This document shows positions 10,301-21,256 of a stretch of 64,000 nucleotides of DNA, one piece after another. Under the pieces are notes generated by a model. That model was not told the DNA's origin, did not search any database, and saw only the letters and a list, made by a program, of their open reading frames with translations. Origin of the DNA: Leguminivora glycinivorella (Eukaryota > Arthropoda > Insecta > Lepidoptera > Tortricidae); the NCBI RefSeq assembly GCF_023078275.1, contig NC_062991.1:1860001-1924000 (forward strand). The letters run 5' to 3'. Each line of letters starts with the position of its first letter. Within the stretch, counting starts at the first letter, position 1. The position numbers and the translations under genes were made by a program.

Positions 10301-13300
10301 AACCGGTTTTCATAGTCTCTAACCGGTTAATAACCGAAACTGTATTTATTTCTCAAAATTTGAAAAATTTTGCATTAAAAGGTTCAAAAATACGTAATTA
10401 TTTAATGTTTTGTAATAATAAAGATTTATTCGTTACTTTTCATTGACAACATTATTATCTGTAATGATTTTATTTTAAAAATTAGTCCCGAGTCTACTCA
10501 ATTACACATTTTCTACAATACAGTAGAGTCCGGTTAGTATATTACGACTCCGCATAGACCTAACGTCCAACCTCTTACAACGACATAAGCACAGGTAGGT
10601 ATTTATTTGGTTTTCGTATGTGATAGTATGAAAGTACATCCGTTTATTACGACTCCGATTTTAACGACCAGCCGCTTTTTACGACACATTTTACACAGAA
10701 TCCGTCCGTCAAGTCCGGTTGCAACGACGAGCGACAACGTTTTCAGTTTTACTAGTAAATTGAGGAAACAAGGCTACTTCCACCCGAGCACGGCCCCCAG
10801 TCTTGCCTACAACAAGTAGCAAGATTACATTGTGGCCACGTAACTTTTTGGAGTATTACATTTAAAATTTTAACAATTTGTTCGCCTCGGGTCTAATCTT
10901 ATAAGCTAAATAGAACCCAATTTGTATTTTTCGATTGCGTATAAACTAGCTTTACTTACAAATGATGAGCAAGCACGCATACTAAAAAGGACTTTTCTAA
11001 CTAAACAAGTCACAATAAAATAAGGGCCACAATATAATAATTACAATGATGATAATAATACCCTGTAAATAAACCTATTGATTGAAATGTTTTAGTAATA
11101 GAGATGTAGACAACTTTTAATTAAAAGAAATGAAATTCGTTTTGTACGACATCTGGATAGTACGACGTAATATCAGCGGTCCCTTGAGCGTCGTTGTAAC
11201 CGGAGTCTACCGTATATTTCAAACTATATTTTTTAAAAGAAAGGTAAAATGGAGATCTTGATTTTCTTACATCAATTGCTTGTATTACTAGGGGCTCTGG
11301 GAGCTGTAGACCTTCGCGACATGCCTAGAAAACGCAACTGTCGAATCACATTCAAACCACACAAGCAATTTCCGCATTTACCAAATTTCCAAAAACTGGC
11401 TAAAAATGATCTTCATCGTGCAAGTAATACCTGCTACGATATCATCAACATCAGAATCCTTAAAGGTTATGGTAATTATTGCGTAGTACGGCCATTTACT
11501 AAAAATCCTCAAAACCGGTTAATAACCGGTTAACCGGTTTTGAAGGAAAAGTCTCGGTTATTAACCGGTTTTTTAAGTTAACCGGTTTTTGCATACCCTA
11601 GTATTTTTCCTACCGTAAAAGATTATGCTTAAAGATTCAGGCCTAGCCTGGGAATAGGCCCGTGTCGGATATTTCTGCGGCCGCGGACATGACTACGTAC
11701 TTACGTTTAGATTTGTTTTATATGGCATTAACGGGATGGAGGTTTAGCGAATACCATATCACTAGCTCGAAGAACTTGTACCATTACTCCTATGTTCTTC
11801 AAGATTCCTTATATGCCCTGCCAGCACCAATTTATTGACTCTTTCTGTAGTCTGGGGTTGGAAGTTTATACCGTGAATAATGCTTTGGAAACTGATTTTT
11901 GGTATTATATCTTTGTCTTTATAATCTATCTACCTAAATTACACTTGAAATAGTAGCTCTTGTTATTCGATTTATTTAAAATTAACGAAAAATCGTTAAA
12001 ATATAGTGTTTGTTTACATGTCATTTTTTGACATTTTCCACTTCAAATTCACATGGTAGTGGGCGTAATTGTCGTGCACGTAGCCAAGATTTTGAAAAGC
12101 TGTATGAAGTTGTTACCTTAGCAACCAAATAATCTATCAGTTTTGTTCAATGACATGTTGTTGATTATCAAAAATCGTAAAACGAATATTTTCAGTGATG
12201 TATTTTTTATATTGTGTTGTGATAATTTGTGTGTGTGTATAATGCATGTGCCTGATGAAATTTAACTCCTATCCGACGCTACAATAACACAATCGTAAGT
12301 TTTATCACTTTGAGACACCTGTTTGTAAAAATTACCATTTCCTTCCTCACGTTTCTGTCGTATCGTAGAAGTCGACTCTGGGATTTGGTTTCAATTGTGA
12401 TGTGCATGACTGGTGCTGCCCTTATTTTTAACCCCCGACGCAAAAAAGACGGGGTGTTATAAGTTTGACGTGTCTGTCTGTGTGTGTGTGTGTCTGTCTG
12501 TTTGTCTGTCTGTCTGTGTGTGTGTCTGACTGTGGCACCGTAGCTCCCGAACGGATGAACCATGACTGACATTTTGAGACAATGCGGCACTATTATGTGA
12601 CGCACGTTGCCATCAGGTCACTACGATATCATGTCGTTCAACTGATCAACAGGGTTAGCACATGATTGTCGCGAGAGTATGTCGCCGCGAGATAAACTAC
12701 CCATCTTTATGTCATTAATACAACTAGAAGAAGATGTGTGATCTATCTCGCCGCGACATACTCTCGCGGCAATCATGTGCTAGGCCTACTGATATAGACT
12801 GATGAATCCAAGCAAAAAATCGTACCTTGGTATCACTAAGAAAAATGTACTATCGCCTAGATGGCGCTACATCTTTAGCTGACTCTCGGCTAGATGGCGC
12901 TAAGCTAAGAATATTGACCAAATTGTCACAACAGAGGTTCAAAAGTTGTAAGCCTATGTCGAGAGATGGCAGGCTAAGCGACGTGACTACACAAGTACAC
13001 ATCTTACTTTGACCAAACACATATAAAACTCCGTATAGACAGATAAAGTCTAAGAAAAAAAACGTACTTCAGTACCATACAGAAAAATGTACAGTGGCCT
13101 AGATGGCATTACACCTTTGTGGCCAAAGGTGGCGCTAATATTAATATTTGACATTTTAAAACATATCAAGCTAAGAATACGGGCCAATTTGTCAAAACTG
13201 AGGTTCAAAAGTTTTAAGCGTGTGTCAAGAGATGGCAGTCTATGCACTGTGATTGCACATTTTACTTCGACGCGATCCTCTTTGCTTTGTGCAATTACCT

Positions 13301-14223
13301 TATTATTAAAATTGATAAGTATAGAGGAGATCGGCTGCAGCACCGAGACGGGGGGTACCGCGTTCGAGTCCTTCTTGTACCAGGTGTCCAGGAGGATGAC
13401 GTCGACGCCACCAGCCGCTAACTCGTCACGGAGCATTTGCAGCTCTGATGAGAGCACGTAGGTCGGGATTGGTCTGCAAAAGAGATTTATTCATTTATTT
13501 GTTAGTCTGTTGTGTCCCACTGCTGGGGAAAGACCTCTCTTTCTTCCACGCGTCTCGGTCTAAGGCAATGTTTGGCCAATATTTTCGAAAGACATATCGC
13601 CGCCATCTCCTTTGCGATCTGCCGTCACGCCGCACATGTTTGGTGGTACTTTTCTTGGCCCAGAGGTCGTTTGGCATGCGGCAGATGTGTCCGGCCCAGT
13701 CCCATTTAAGAAGAGATTTATTTCTAAAATATGTCATCATAATTCACCCGCCCTTTTTACTATTTGGTGCAATAGGGGACGCAATAGTTTTTCTTCCTCC
13801 TCTTTATAAGTCGCGATTTCCATACCATACCTGTCACTCACATATCATTTTTCATACAGTCCATCCATCTCTTCTTAGGCCTTCCACTACCCTTGTATCC
13901 ATCCACCTTCATATTTGCCACTCCTTTCGTAACATTGCCTTCACCCCTCCCCATGCTAATCTACATCCTCTCATTGCACTGATTGACAAACACGTTATCT
14001 ATTCGCGGATTAGCAAAGGAATGCTCTAGATTTTAATTATCAGTTTAAATATTTCATCCAACAGTGACAATACACACCTGTATCCATACTTCTGTCCCAA
14101 AAACACGACGAAGTTAGGTCCCATAGAGAGCCGTTGACAGTTTTTTATCTCCCTCATACACAGCTCGGTAGTCATGTGATCGTCTGTGGCTTCGTCTCGC
14201 ACACCCCATCTCATATCAACCAC
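7384..14223 (-). CDS. NWD-like NACHT/WD-repeat protein, N-terminal part (model 2)
   Basis: Six minus-strand exons with consistent phases: 14078-14223, 13299-13473, 9464-9608, 8985-9210, 8348-8458 and 7384-7559. The first reads VVDMRWGVRDEATDDHMTTE and continues to a FVVFLGQKYGYR motif. This is the conserved N-terminal region (DUF4062-like) of NWD1/NWD2/TEP1-type STAND proteins. The second contains VPPVSVLQPISSIL. The third to fifth are helical linker. The sixth ends KPLVLYGEG, the start of a Walker A (P-loop), which is interrupted by an intron in phase 1. Proteins of this family are ATP-dependent signalling scaffolds with N-terminal, NACHT and WD40 parts. The start codon exon was not found between 14.3 and 26 kb, and the rest of NACHT is not in the 7.4 kb to the left edge. 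It may be an independent paralogue of model 1, or the displaced front half of the same gene. All six exons are stop-free. Confidence 0.82.
7659..8100. mobile_element. MITE with ~150-bp terminal inverted repeats
   Basis: The left end ATTAAACATGTAAAATCGGG is mirrored at the right end (CCCGATTTTACATGTTTAAT). The similarity extends about 150 bp inward, to 7812 on the left and from about 7948 on the right, with few mismatches. It lies in the last visible intron of the model 2 gene. No coding capacity. Confidence 0.8.
8590..8890. repeat. dispersed repeat, copy 1
   Basis: This ~300-bp stretch, from AACTTGCCTTGTTAG to GCTAGTGCCAAAAAT, recurs at 47501-47815 with high similarity, and its last ~70 bp recur at 18170-18250. 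It shares the phrase ATATTATGGTATCATGGAGC across copies. It sits in an intron of model 2. Class unknown. Confidence 0.7.
9675..9875 (-). mobile_element. Helitron-like non-autonomous element, diverged copy
   Basis: On the minus strand this matches the element at 19449-19639: the same GACGAATTGACGTGATTTTT core and a terminal GGGCAAAAGCTAGT. Elements of this kind end in CTAG and lack inverted repeats, which suggests a Helitron-like (Lep1-type) family. The class is from recall. Confidence 0.55.
10231..11600. mobile_element. non-autonomous hAT element
   Basis: The ends are TAGGGTGTGCAAACCGGTT and AACCGGTTTTTGCATACCCTA, imperfect inverted repeats. They are flanked by an 8-bp duplication GTATTTTT (10223-10230 and 11601-11608), the target-site length of hAT transposons. 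Subterminal AACCGGTTAACCGGTT motifs cluster at both ends, as hAT transposase-binding repeats often do. No transposase frame survives. It contains a nested pogo-like element at 10521-11212. Confidence 0.88.
10521..11212. mobile_element. pogo/Tigger-like element nested in the hAT
   Basis: The left end CAGTAGAGTCCGGTTA and the right end TAACCGGAGTCTACCG are inverted with a few mismatches, and TA dinucleotides flank both ends. CAGTAGAGTC resembles the termini of pogo/Tigger elements. Short frames inside show no recognisable transposase, so it is a deletion derivative. Confidence 0.65.
11609..12654. other. gene-free intron stretch with TG/TCTG microsatellite
   Basis: Intron of model 2, between exons ending at 9608 and starting at 13299. 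It holds an impure TG/TCTG microsatellite at about 12471-12530, next to a dispersed-repeat phrase (CCCCCGACGCAAAAAAGACG). No exon was recognised. Confidence 0.5.
12655..12783. mobile_element. short hairpin MITE (family A, copy 1)
   Basis: The left arm TTAGCACATGATTG with CGCGAGAGTATGTCGCCGCGA is mirrored by TCGCCGCGACATACTCTCGCG and CAATCATGTGCTA on the right. A second copy, split by an insertion, lies at 58204-59562. Confidence 0.78.
12826..13282 (+). repeat. dispersed ~290-bp repeat family B, two adjacent copies
   Basis: A partial copy (12826-13010) is followed by a fuller one (about 13024-13282), from AACTCCGTATAGACAGATAA to GATCCTCTTTG. Further copies lie at 15743-16815 (interrupted), 17088-17330 and 18478-18745 (both inverted), and 48482-48775. 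The right end is only about 17 bp from the splice donor of the model 2 exon 13299-13473. Confidence 0.75.
13487..13710 (-). pseudogene. LINE pol tail fragment
   Basis: On the minus strand the frame contains LKWDWAGHICRMPNDLWAKK, the tail motif of endonuclease/reverse-transcriptase LINEs. A related plus-strand fragment is at about 56550-56710. It stops about 14 bp short of the model 2 exon at 13473, so it abuts that exon's splice acceptor. Confidence 0.7.
13740..13985 (-). pseudogene. RTE-like LINE tail fragment
   Basis: The minus strand reads VDGYKGSGRPKKRWMDCMKN and then decays with stops. Same family as 63-209. Confidence 0.65.
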
Positions 14224-14377
14224 CTGTAAAGAAAAAACAGGAAAGATGAATTCAATTCAATTCAATGATTTTTCACAAAATTTACATTTTATACGTCAAT
14301 AGCTTAGGTACTTACATCCAAATTATTACAATTAGTTAGGTACATTATGTCATTCAATTATGTTTAAATTATTGCCC

Positions 14378-14512
14378 CCTTATTCATAAACGTACTCTAA
14401 AGTTATCAAGCCGATAAAGTTCGTTTGTCCTTTTCTACCACACCTATACGCCGGAAAGGGACAAACGAACTTTATCGGCTTGATAACTTTAGAGTACGTT
14501 TATGAATAAGGG
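14378..14512. mobile_element. perfect hairpin MITE
   Basis: The 54-bp arm CCCTTATTCATAAACGTACT...GTTTGTCC is an exact mirror of the right arm, around a ~27-bp loop. The RNA or single strand would fold into one long stem. It lies just upstream of the first visible exon of model 2. Confidence 0.85.
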
Positions 14513-14519
14513 TGTTACA

Positions 14520-15326
14520 ATTTATAAATACTATTCACAAAAGAAATCCTCAATAGTACAGTGCGTCTCCACTCAGTTTTGTTTTCATTTGTAGCAAAAC
14601 TGGGGGCCCGCTTAATATCCGGAGGGATCTTATTATAAATCCTTGGACCAACACAGTTAAGACATGATGATGACAATGGTACATAACGATACAAGTGCGA
14701 AAAAGGAAGTTCGAAACGATTGGCGATAAATTAAAACACGACCGTCCCTTCGGTCGTTATTCAGTAGGTACAGATGGTCCTCTGAAGTTTCGACAAAAAA
14801 TGACAAGGATGCGAAGTGTTAGGTTACGGAAACTGCTTACCCTCAAGCAACTCTTACGGTTGTTTGCCAGCGACGCTGTGTAAAAATAAAATCTTCTGCC
14901 GAGCTGTGCGTGACATCTATCGGGTTAAATTTGAACCATTACACGGTTTCGCTTCACTTTTCTGGCAGCGGGCTAGCCCACAACCAAGTTACTATTATGT
15001 CTACTCTGTTCGTGAAAATGCTAAGAGATGGCGCTGAATCGAGTAAAATAATTTCTTACAAGTAAAATTGTTTATATAAATGTCTAAATACAGTATTTAT
15101 ATTTAGATACGCGATCGAAAAATTCTGATAACGACTCTAATGTTGGACAGCAATAATTATATTATTAGATATTTTATTGATTGATAATTTTCACTTTTAC
15201 GCACACTCACAGAAATTGATATTAGACCTTTTTTCCAACCACCAATAATGGTCACAAACTATCACAAACGCATATATGTATTTCTCGATAGTTTGTTATA
15301 TACATAAATATTATGTTCATCCAGTA
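14520..15326. other. LINE fragment and dispersed repeats, no gene
   Basis: The minus strand at about 14535-14660 reads CVGPRIYNKIPPDIKRAPSF, a LINE pol C-terminal phrase. From about 14670 there is a dispersed repeat (GTGCGAAAAAGGAAGTTCGA) that also occurs at 19660-19880 and 60386-60435. The rest is AT-rich sequence without recognisable features. Confidence 0.5.
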
Positions 15327-15459
15327 TACAGTCAGCAGCAGAAGTTGCGTAGCGGGCAAGGTCTTCAAAATGAACTTGACACGATCTTATTTTTAAAACA
15401 ATAAGAGCGTGTTAGGATCATTGTGAACACCTTGCCCGGAACTTCTGCTGCTGACTGTA
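15327..15459. mobile_element. TA-flanked MITE (Tc1/mariner-like)
   Basis: The left end TACAGTCAGCAGCAGAAGTT is mirrored by AACTTCTGCTGCTGACTGTA on the right, and the arms include CGGGCAAGGT/ACCTTGCCCG. A TA at each edge suggests Tc1/mariner-type insertion. 133 bp, non-coding. Confidence 0.78.
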
Positions 15460-15767
15460 CCTCACTGTACCAGCTTAGGCATTTAAACAGGTTGACAAAG
15501 AAGAACTCTCGAATATCAAAAGTGTGACCAAGACTGGAACAATTTCAAATAGACTAAGAGCGCAGAGCTGCGAGACTTTCCTGATTTTACCGACGTTTAA
15601 TGTCTGCATATCAGCTAGTTCATTCATCCTTGAGATTCATCCGGATCTGGCCGATCTGGGCTGCAAGCGAGCAAGAACTCTAAAACAGCATTGAGAGTAC
15701 CTACTAAATTCAGAAACTATATAATTTGTTTGCCTTATTTTAAAGACATGTATAACTCCGTATAGAC

Positions 15768-16361
15768 AAAAAACCGGCCAAGAGCGTGTCGGGCCACGCT
15801 CAGTGTAGGGTTCCGTAGTTTTCCGTATTTTTCTCAAAAACTACTGAACCTATCAAGTTCTAAAAAATTTTCCTAGAAAGTCTTTAGAAAGTTCTACTTT
15901 TGTGATTTTTTTGAGATCATATTTTTTTTCGGAAACTTATGGTTCAAAAGTCAGAGGGGGGACGCACTTTTTTTTTTTAAACTTTAGGAGCGAATTTTTC
16001 CGAAAATATTAATATTATCAAAAAACGATCTTATTAGTAAACCCGTATTCATTTTTAAATACCTATCCAACAATATATTACACGTTGGGGTTGGAATGAA
16101 AAAAAAATGTCAGCCCCCACTTTATATGTAGGGGGGGGTACCCTAATAAAACATTTTTTTCTTCATTTTTTATTTTTGCACTTTGTTGGCGTGATTGACA
16201 TACATATTGGTACAAAATTTCAGCTTTCTAGTGCTAACGGTTACTGAGATTATCCGCGGACGGACGGACGGACGGACGGACGGACGGACGGACGGACGGA
16301 CGGACGGACAGACAGACATGGCGAAACTATAAGGCTTCCTAGTTGACTACGGAACCCTAAA
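15768..16361 (+). mobile_element. dispersed element with (CGGA)n tract
   Basis: Begins ACCGGCCAAGAGCG, contains AGGGTTCCGTA near its start and TACGGAACCCTAAAAA at its end, and has a pure CGGA tetranucleotide run at about 16257-16308. A related but distinct element with the same start and end phrases is at about 58512-59367. No coding capacity. Class uncertain. Confidence 0.65.
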
Positions 16362-16422
16362 AAGGCATTACACCTTTGGGGTAGACTCAGCTAATATTGA
16401 TATTTGACATTTTAAAACATAT

Positions 16423-16685
16423 CCCCCCTGCCTGCCTGCCTGGGTGCCTGTGTGGTGACGGGTTAAGAATTTCACCACCCCCTTTCTTCCCGTGGGTGTC
16501 GTAGAAGGCGACTATGGGATATGGGTTAAATTGTGGCGTAGGCGAGAGGCTGGCAACCTGTCACTGCAATGTCACAGTTTCGTTTTATTTTAACCCCTTA
16601 TTTGCCAAAAGTGGACCTGAAGCTTTACTAGTTTTATGTGCTCTGCCTACCCCTTTATGGGATACAGGCGTGATTGTATGTATGT
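16423..16685 (+). mobile_element. SINE-like retroposon, copy 1
   Basis: Bounded by a 9-bp duplication AAAACATAT (16414-16422 and 16686-16694). It has the internal phrase GGCGAGAGGCTGGCAACCTG and ends in a TATG-type microsatellite tail. A second copy with its own target duplication is at 26024-26244. Short length, simple tail and variable target duplications indicate LINE-driven retroposition. Confidence 0.82.
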
Positions 16686-17087
16686 AAAACATATCAAGCT
16701 AAGAATGTGGGCCAAATTGCCAATGGTTCAAATGTATTAAGCCTGTGTCAAGAGATGGCAGCATATGCACTGTGATTACATATTTTACTTCGACAGTAAC
16801 TCTCTATAATACTTGATCCTCTTTACCTTATTTTCACCTCAGAAATGCGTGGTTCTTACTTGTGCCTCATACACCGTGTACATTCTTTAACTAGCAAGTG
16901 CGGTGTTTGTAATCCACAAATAGTGCACTTGTAAACACGGAACGGAAACGGACGCACGTGTCGAGTATTTATAGAAGCTTTGTTTTTAATAGTTTACTTT
17001 GATACATGCCAGTTACAGACCACCAATGACTAGAGAAATTCACATTTCTTTAACCAAGGATTATTCATATAGGCAAAGAGGATCGAG

Positions 17088-17330
17088 TATTATAGAGAGT
17101 TACTGTCAAAGTAAAATGTGTAATCACAGTGCATACATTGCCATCTCTCGACACAGGCTAAAAAACTTTTGAACCTCAGTTTTGACAATTTGGGCCATAT
17201 TCTTAGCTTGATATTGTGTTAAAATGTCAAATATTAATATTAGCGCCATCTAGCCGAGCGTCCCCCAAAGGTGTTTCGGCCATCTAGGTCACCGTACCTT
17301 TTTTCGACATCCACCCGCGTTCTTCAGTTT
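17088..17330 (-). repeat. repeat family B copy (inverted)
   Basis: Reverse complement of the family seen at 13024-13282: GATCGAGTATTATAGAGAGT on the plus strand, then CATCTCTCGACACAGGCT and a GGCGCTAATATTAATATTTG core on the minus strand. Confidence 0.7.
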
Positions 17331-17477
17331 TCCGTGATCATGATGCATGCAACTGCGTCGAAATATCGGTAGGTCAAAAATCAAAAAGTAATCACGGTCC
17401 TGGTCAATATAAATCTAATGATTAGCACGTCATCTATTGGCTGAGCTTTTGCTTGAGAACGCCACATTTGTCTCACT

Positions 17478-17592
17478 TACCTTCAAATTCTGGTAATCCG
17501 TTCTGCTATAAGGTTGATTTTTTTTCAGATTATATATATTTTTCTACATAATCAACCTTAAAGCAGAATTGATTTACCCGAGTTTGAAGTTA
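17478..17592. mobile_element. hairpin MITE mimicking an exon
   Basis: ACTTCAAACTC...AGCAGAATTGATTTACCC on the right mirrors CTTCAAATTCTGGTAATCCG on the left, with inner TAAGGTTGAT/ATCAACCTTA arms. Its left edge happens to give an exon-like minus-strand segment followed by GTAAGT, which I considered and rejected as coding. Confidence 0.65.
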
Positions 17593-18477
17593 GGCGACAC
17601 ATTTATACGAGTTTGAAGTTAGGCGCTCCGATCTCGTTCAATCGCTCCCACGAACTACATTTATACTCCTACGAGTCGTTGTACGACATTTACGTCAAAA
17701 GCTAATTTAAATCTAAACATAATTAATTTAAATAAGTTTATACTATTTCTATTTAGTTCGTACCAACAAAAACCAAAAGTAGTACCCTAAAAATAATTTC
17801 CTTTATCCGGTCCAAAAATTTCCTATAACTTCTAAAGAATTACAAAAAATAATCTTTCCTATCAAAAATATTGCACAACCGACCGAAAAGTTTCTCAGAT
17901 CTTAAACAGTTTAAACTCATCAAACAGCTTAAAAATAAATCCTTTTTAACAAGAAACAACCCGAAATTGTCATTTCCCAAAACCCGGGGTCATACCGCGA
18001 GTTTTCGACGTTTTCACGGAAAATTACATTATTTGTATGGAGAAAGCGAACAGCGCTGCCAAACGGTTAGTATATACTTATTTGAACCAACATAATACAC
18101 ACATTAAACTCACGCTTGCATTTCCAAAAAGGATAGGTAGAGGGCACTAACAAGGAACAGTTACCTTTTATGTACTGTTGAAAGAAAGGTACAATCGGCG
18201 ATAGAAGCTTGTGTCAAAAATGAAATATTCACAAAAAAACTTATTTCCTTTTTGAAGTATCGTTGGCGGGCTTTACCGCTCGTATTTTTTTAAATATAAA
18301 AACTCAAGTATAGAACTCGTGGTAGAGGTATCGGGAAGTTTTTATTAATATTCTGTTCTGAGGCATTTCTAGGAAAATCTGCGAGCACGTCGATCGGATA
18401 TAAAACATTCAGTTGATCCGATTCTGATTCTCATTTAACTTAAGGGGCAGCTGTTTGACTTTTATTGTATTGTACCG
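17593..18477. other. gene-free intergenic stretch
   Basis: AT-rich sequence with no exon recognised. A ~70-bp piece of the dispersed repeat of 8590-8890 is present at 18170-18250. Confidence 0.45.
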
Positions 18478-18745
18478 AAGAGGATCGAGAGTTACTGTCA
18501 AAGTAAAATGTGTAATCATAGTGCATAGACTGCCATCTCTTGACACAAGCTTAAAACTTTTGAACCTCAGTCTTGACAATTTGGCCCATATTGTTAGCTT
18601 GATATAGATTAAAATGTCAAACATTAATATTATCGCCATCTAGCCGAGCGTTCCCCAAAGGTGCAACGCCATCTATATACCTTTTTCTCTAGGGCTTTGA
18701 GGTACGTTTTCTTCTTAGACTTTATCCGTTTATACGGAGTTAAAT
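18478..18745 (-). repeat. repeat family B copy (inverted)
   Basis: Starts AGAGGATCGAGAGTTACTG on the plus strand and ends with GACTTTATCCGTTTATACGG, the reverse complement of the family consensus. A further ~75-bp piece is at about 19360-19437. Confidence 0.7.
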
Positions 18746-18759
18746 TTGACTTTCATCAT

Positions 18760-19156
18760 CATCATATCAGCCCTTTATCGCCCACTGCTGAGCATAGGCC
18801 TACTGTCTTCTAGTATGCCACTTGTCCCGGTCCTGAGCTAGTCTCATCCAGTTGTGTTGTGACCCGTAATTTTCCGGATGTCGTCCACCCAACGAGCTAC
18901 CGGATGCCAAGCGCTTCTTACATCTGTGAGCGGTTAACATTTTAGTCCATCTGCCATCACTCTGCCTAGCAACATGTCCCGCCCAACTCCATTTTAGTTT
19001 GGTAATGACGAAGCCCACGTCTAGCACCTTGGTGCGACGACGGATCTCGGCATTCCTCACCCGATCTTGAATCTTGATACCGAGCATGGCGCGCTCCATT
19101 TGTCTTTGATTGTACTTATGTGTTTTGTTTTTGTTCTGTCCCTGAATTTTTGTCAC
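18760..19156 (-). pseudogene. LINE pol tail fragment
   Basis: The minus strand encodes QRQMERAMLGIKIQDRVRN, then KLKWSWAGHVARQSDGRW and a WMRLAQDRDKW phrase, the C-terminal region of insect endonuclease/reverse-transcriptase LINEs. Frame intact for about 118 codons but without RT motifs. Confidence 0.75.
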
Positions 19157-19448
19157 TTGATGGACTCATTGGAAGATCAGCGCTGGAAGTCATGGGGCCA
19201 TTTCGTGGCACCTCATTCGTTTCTGTTTTGCCTATAGTTTTACCTATATTTAATGGAACATTTAGTTACTGTACGTGCAAAATAAGAAGCTTTAAAACAC
19301 CTAACTATATTCCAAAAGCTGCTATAATTTTAAAACTAACTTAAACATCTTGGTCACCATACCATTTTATGTATGGTTTTGAGGTACGTTTTTTTCTTAG
19401 ACTTTATCTGTCTATACTCTATGTATACGAAGTTACATAATTATGTCT

Positions 19449-19639
19449 TTGATATATACCTATACTAATATTATAAATGGGAAAGTGTGTGTGTCTGTTT
19501 GTTTGTCCGTCTTTCGCGGAAAAACGGAGTGACGAATTGACGTGATTTTTTAATCGGAGATAGTTGAAGGGATGGAGAGTGACATAAGCTACTTTTTGTC
19601 GCTTTCTAACGCGAGTGAAGCCGCGGGCAAAAGCTAGTA
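19449..19639 (+). mobile_element. Helitron-like non-autonomous element
   Basis: Runs from ACTAATATTATAAATGGGAA through a TGTCTGTTTGTTTGTCCGTC core to GCGGGCAAAAGCTAGTA. A second full copy is at 54213-54387 and partial ones at 9675-9875, 20180-20232 and 46410-46460. It has no inverted repeats and a CTAGT end. The Helitron (Lep1-like) assignment is from memory of such termini. Confidence 0.65.
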
Positions 19640-19659
19640 CAGTATAAAGTTTAAATCAT

Positions 19660-19880
19660 TTTTTTTAGTACAGATGGTGTTCTTTTTACGCACTAGTGCG
19701 AGAAGTGCCAGGTCGAAACTTCAGAGGCCCTTCTGTACTGAAAAACGTCGAACGATACACGTGCGAAAAGGAAATTCGTAACTCGTGTCGATTTAAAACA
19801 CTCCCTTCGGTGTGTTTTAATTTATCGCCACTCGTTTCGAACTTCCTTTTTTTCACACTTGTATCGTAATGTACTATTTT
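19660..19880. repeat. dispersed repeat with internal inverted phrases
   Basis: Contains CGATACACGTGCGAAAAGGA on one side and CTTCCTTTTTTTCACACTTG on the other, partly inverted. Related pieces lie at about 14670-14780 and 60386-60435. Confidence 0.6.
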
Positions 19881-20288
19881 GTCAACAGGTTGACTTCCCC
19901 TTAATTGTTTTATGATCCGTACCTAATTCTTTTTCAATGTTCCAAGAAGCAATCGCCCGATTTACATTCAAATCGGAGTCATATACATTTCAGGAAAATG
20001 ATTAAATTTTAGGGTAAAGTTGGGTAAGATGAAAAACAGGGTAAGGTGAAAAGTCCTCTGTATCATTGGAACAAATAAGCGTTTAATAGCTATTTGAAAG
20101 GCAAAGTTCATGTGCTACAAATAGCATTGTACCAAAGAAAAGTTTTAAAAATTTCGAGTTATTCGCACATTTATTGAGAATACTTTTTATCTCTTTCTAA
20201 CGCGAGCTAAGCTGCGGGCAAAAGCTAGTCCTATATAAATAATCCTTGATTGCAACCAAGAAAATATAAAACTTACATAGGTACTAAT

Positions 20289-21256
20289 AATTGAGGAGTG
20301 TCTTTTCAAAAGGGCTTATTTCCATTTTTTCTTTTTTTAACTATGAATGCTTACTTACTGCTTACTGCTAGCCTTTCTCCGCAGACGTTTAGTCTGGTTG
20401 CCTTTGGCATAGGCCTCTCCCATATTTCTCCATGTTTCTCTGTCTAGAGCTTGTCTTCTCCACAAGGCTCCAGCTACCTTTCTGAATTCATTTTCCCATC
20501 TCATTTTTTGTCCGCCATCCTTCCTTTTGCCATCTCTTGGGTACCATGATGTTATGTCCTTAGACCATTTTTCTCTTTTATCTCGGAGCATGTGGCCAGT
20601 CCATTTCCATTTTAGTCGCTTCATTGTCTGATTTACGTCAGTTATCTTTGTTCTTTTTCTAATGGTATCCAACTTTATTCTATCTTTAAGTTTTATATGC
20701 AACATGCTTCTTTCCATGCTATTTTGGCAAACTTGGAGAGCTCGCCTTAACTATGAATGCAGTTCTTTTTAGTATAGAAAATTACGTGTTGTTTTGAGAT
20801 TAAAGCTCAAAAAGTCTCGCCTTGATCTTTAAAAAAAAGAGTAACATCAAAGTTTAGAACACATTTTGAAAAATGTGTAATGATTATTTATGTGGATAAA
20901 CCAATGTATGTAGTACAACAACATTGATATCAACTAACTTAATACAAAATCCAAAAATAAAGTAAAACTTTTTTAAAATAATAACATTTACGCTACAAGG
21001 CCACAACAAAAGGGCTTAATTCCCAAAAGTTCGCATCAAAAGTGCTTAATTCTCAAAAACATATGGTAATTACATATTTATTTAGGTACACATGTTACGT
21101 TTGGTGTAATCATAGCATTAACGTCAACTTATAATATTACAATTTTGCAAATTAAATATTAATTTCAAAATCAATACCGTTGAATTATGTTTTTCTCGAT
21201 TTCCCAAAAAAAGTACAAAGTGGAAATAAGCCCTTTTGAAAAGACACTCCTCAATT
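20289..21256. mobile_element. terminal-inverted-repeat element carrying a LINE fragment
   Basis: The left end TTGAGGAGTGTCTTTTCAAA (with AGGGCTTATTTCCA following) is repeated inverted at the right edge, about 38 bp. Inside, the minus strand at about 20345-20717 encodes a LINE pol tail (TDVNQTMKRLKWKWTGHMLR). The LINE piece is probably a later insertion. No transposase found. Confidence 0.72.

Larger units (their letters stand above)
15743..16815 (+). repeat. repeat family B copy split by two insertions
   Basis: The family B sequence starts near 15743 (AACTCCGTATAGAC), is interrupted at 15768-16361, resumes at 16362 (GGCATTACACCTTTGGGGTA), is interrupted again at 16423-16685, and ends near 16815. 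The order of interruption gives relative ages: both inserts are younger than this copy. Confidence 0.72.

Noticed and set aside
10607..11533. Frames of 70 and 94 codons inside the hAT/pogo-like insertion
   Set aside because: No transposase motif, and they cross element borders or decayed sequence.
17478..17525. Minus-strand exon-like segment ending with GTAAGT, with the phase that would join the first visible exon of NWD model 2
   Set aside because: It is one arm of a hairpin MITE, and its translation has no clear match to the NWD N-terminus.
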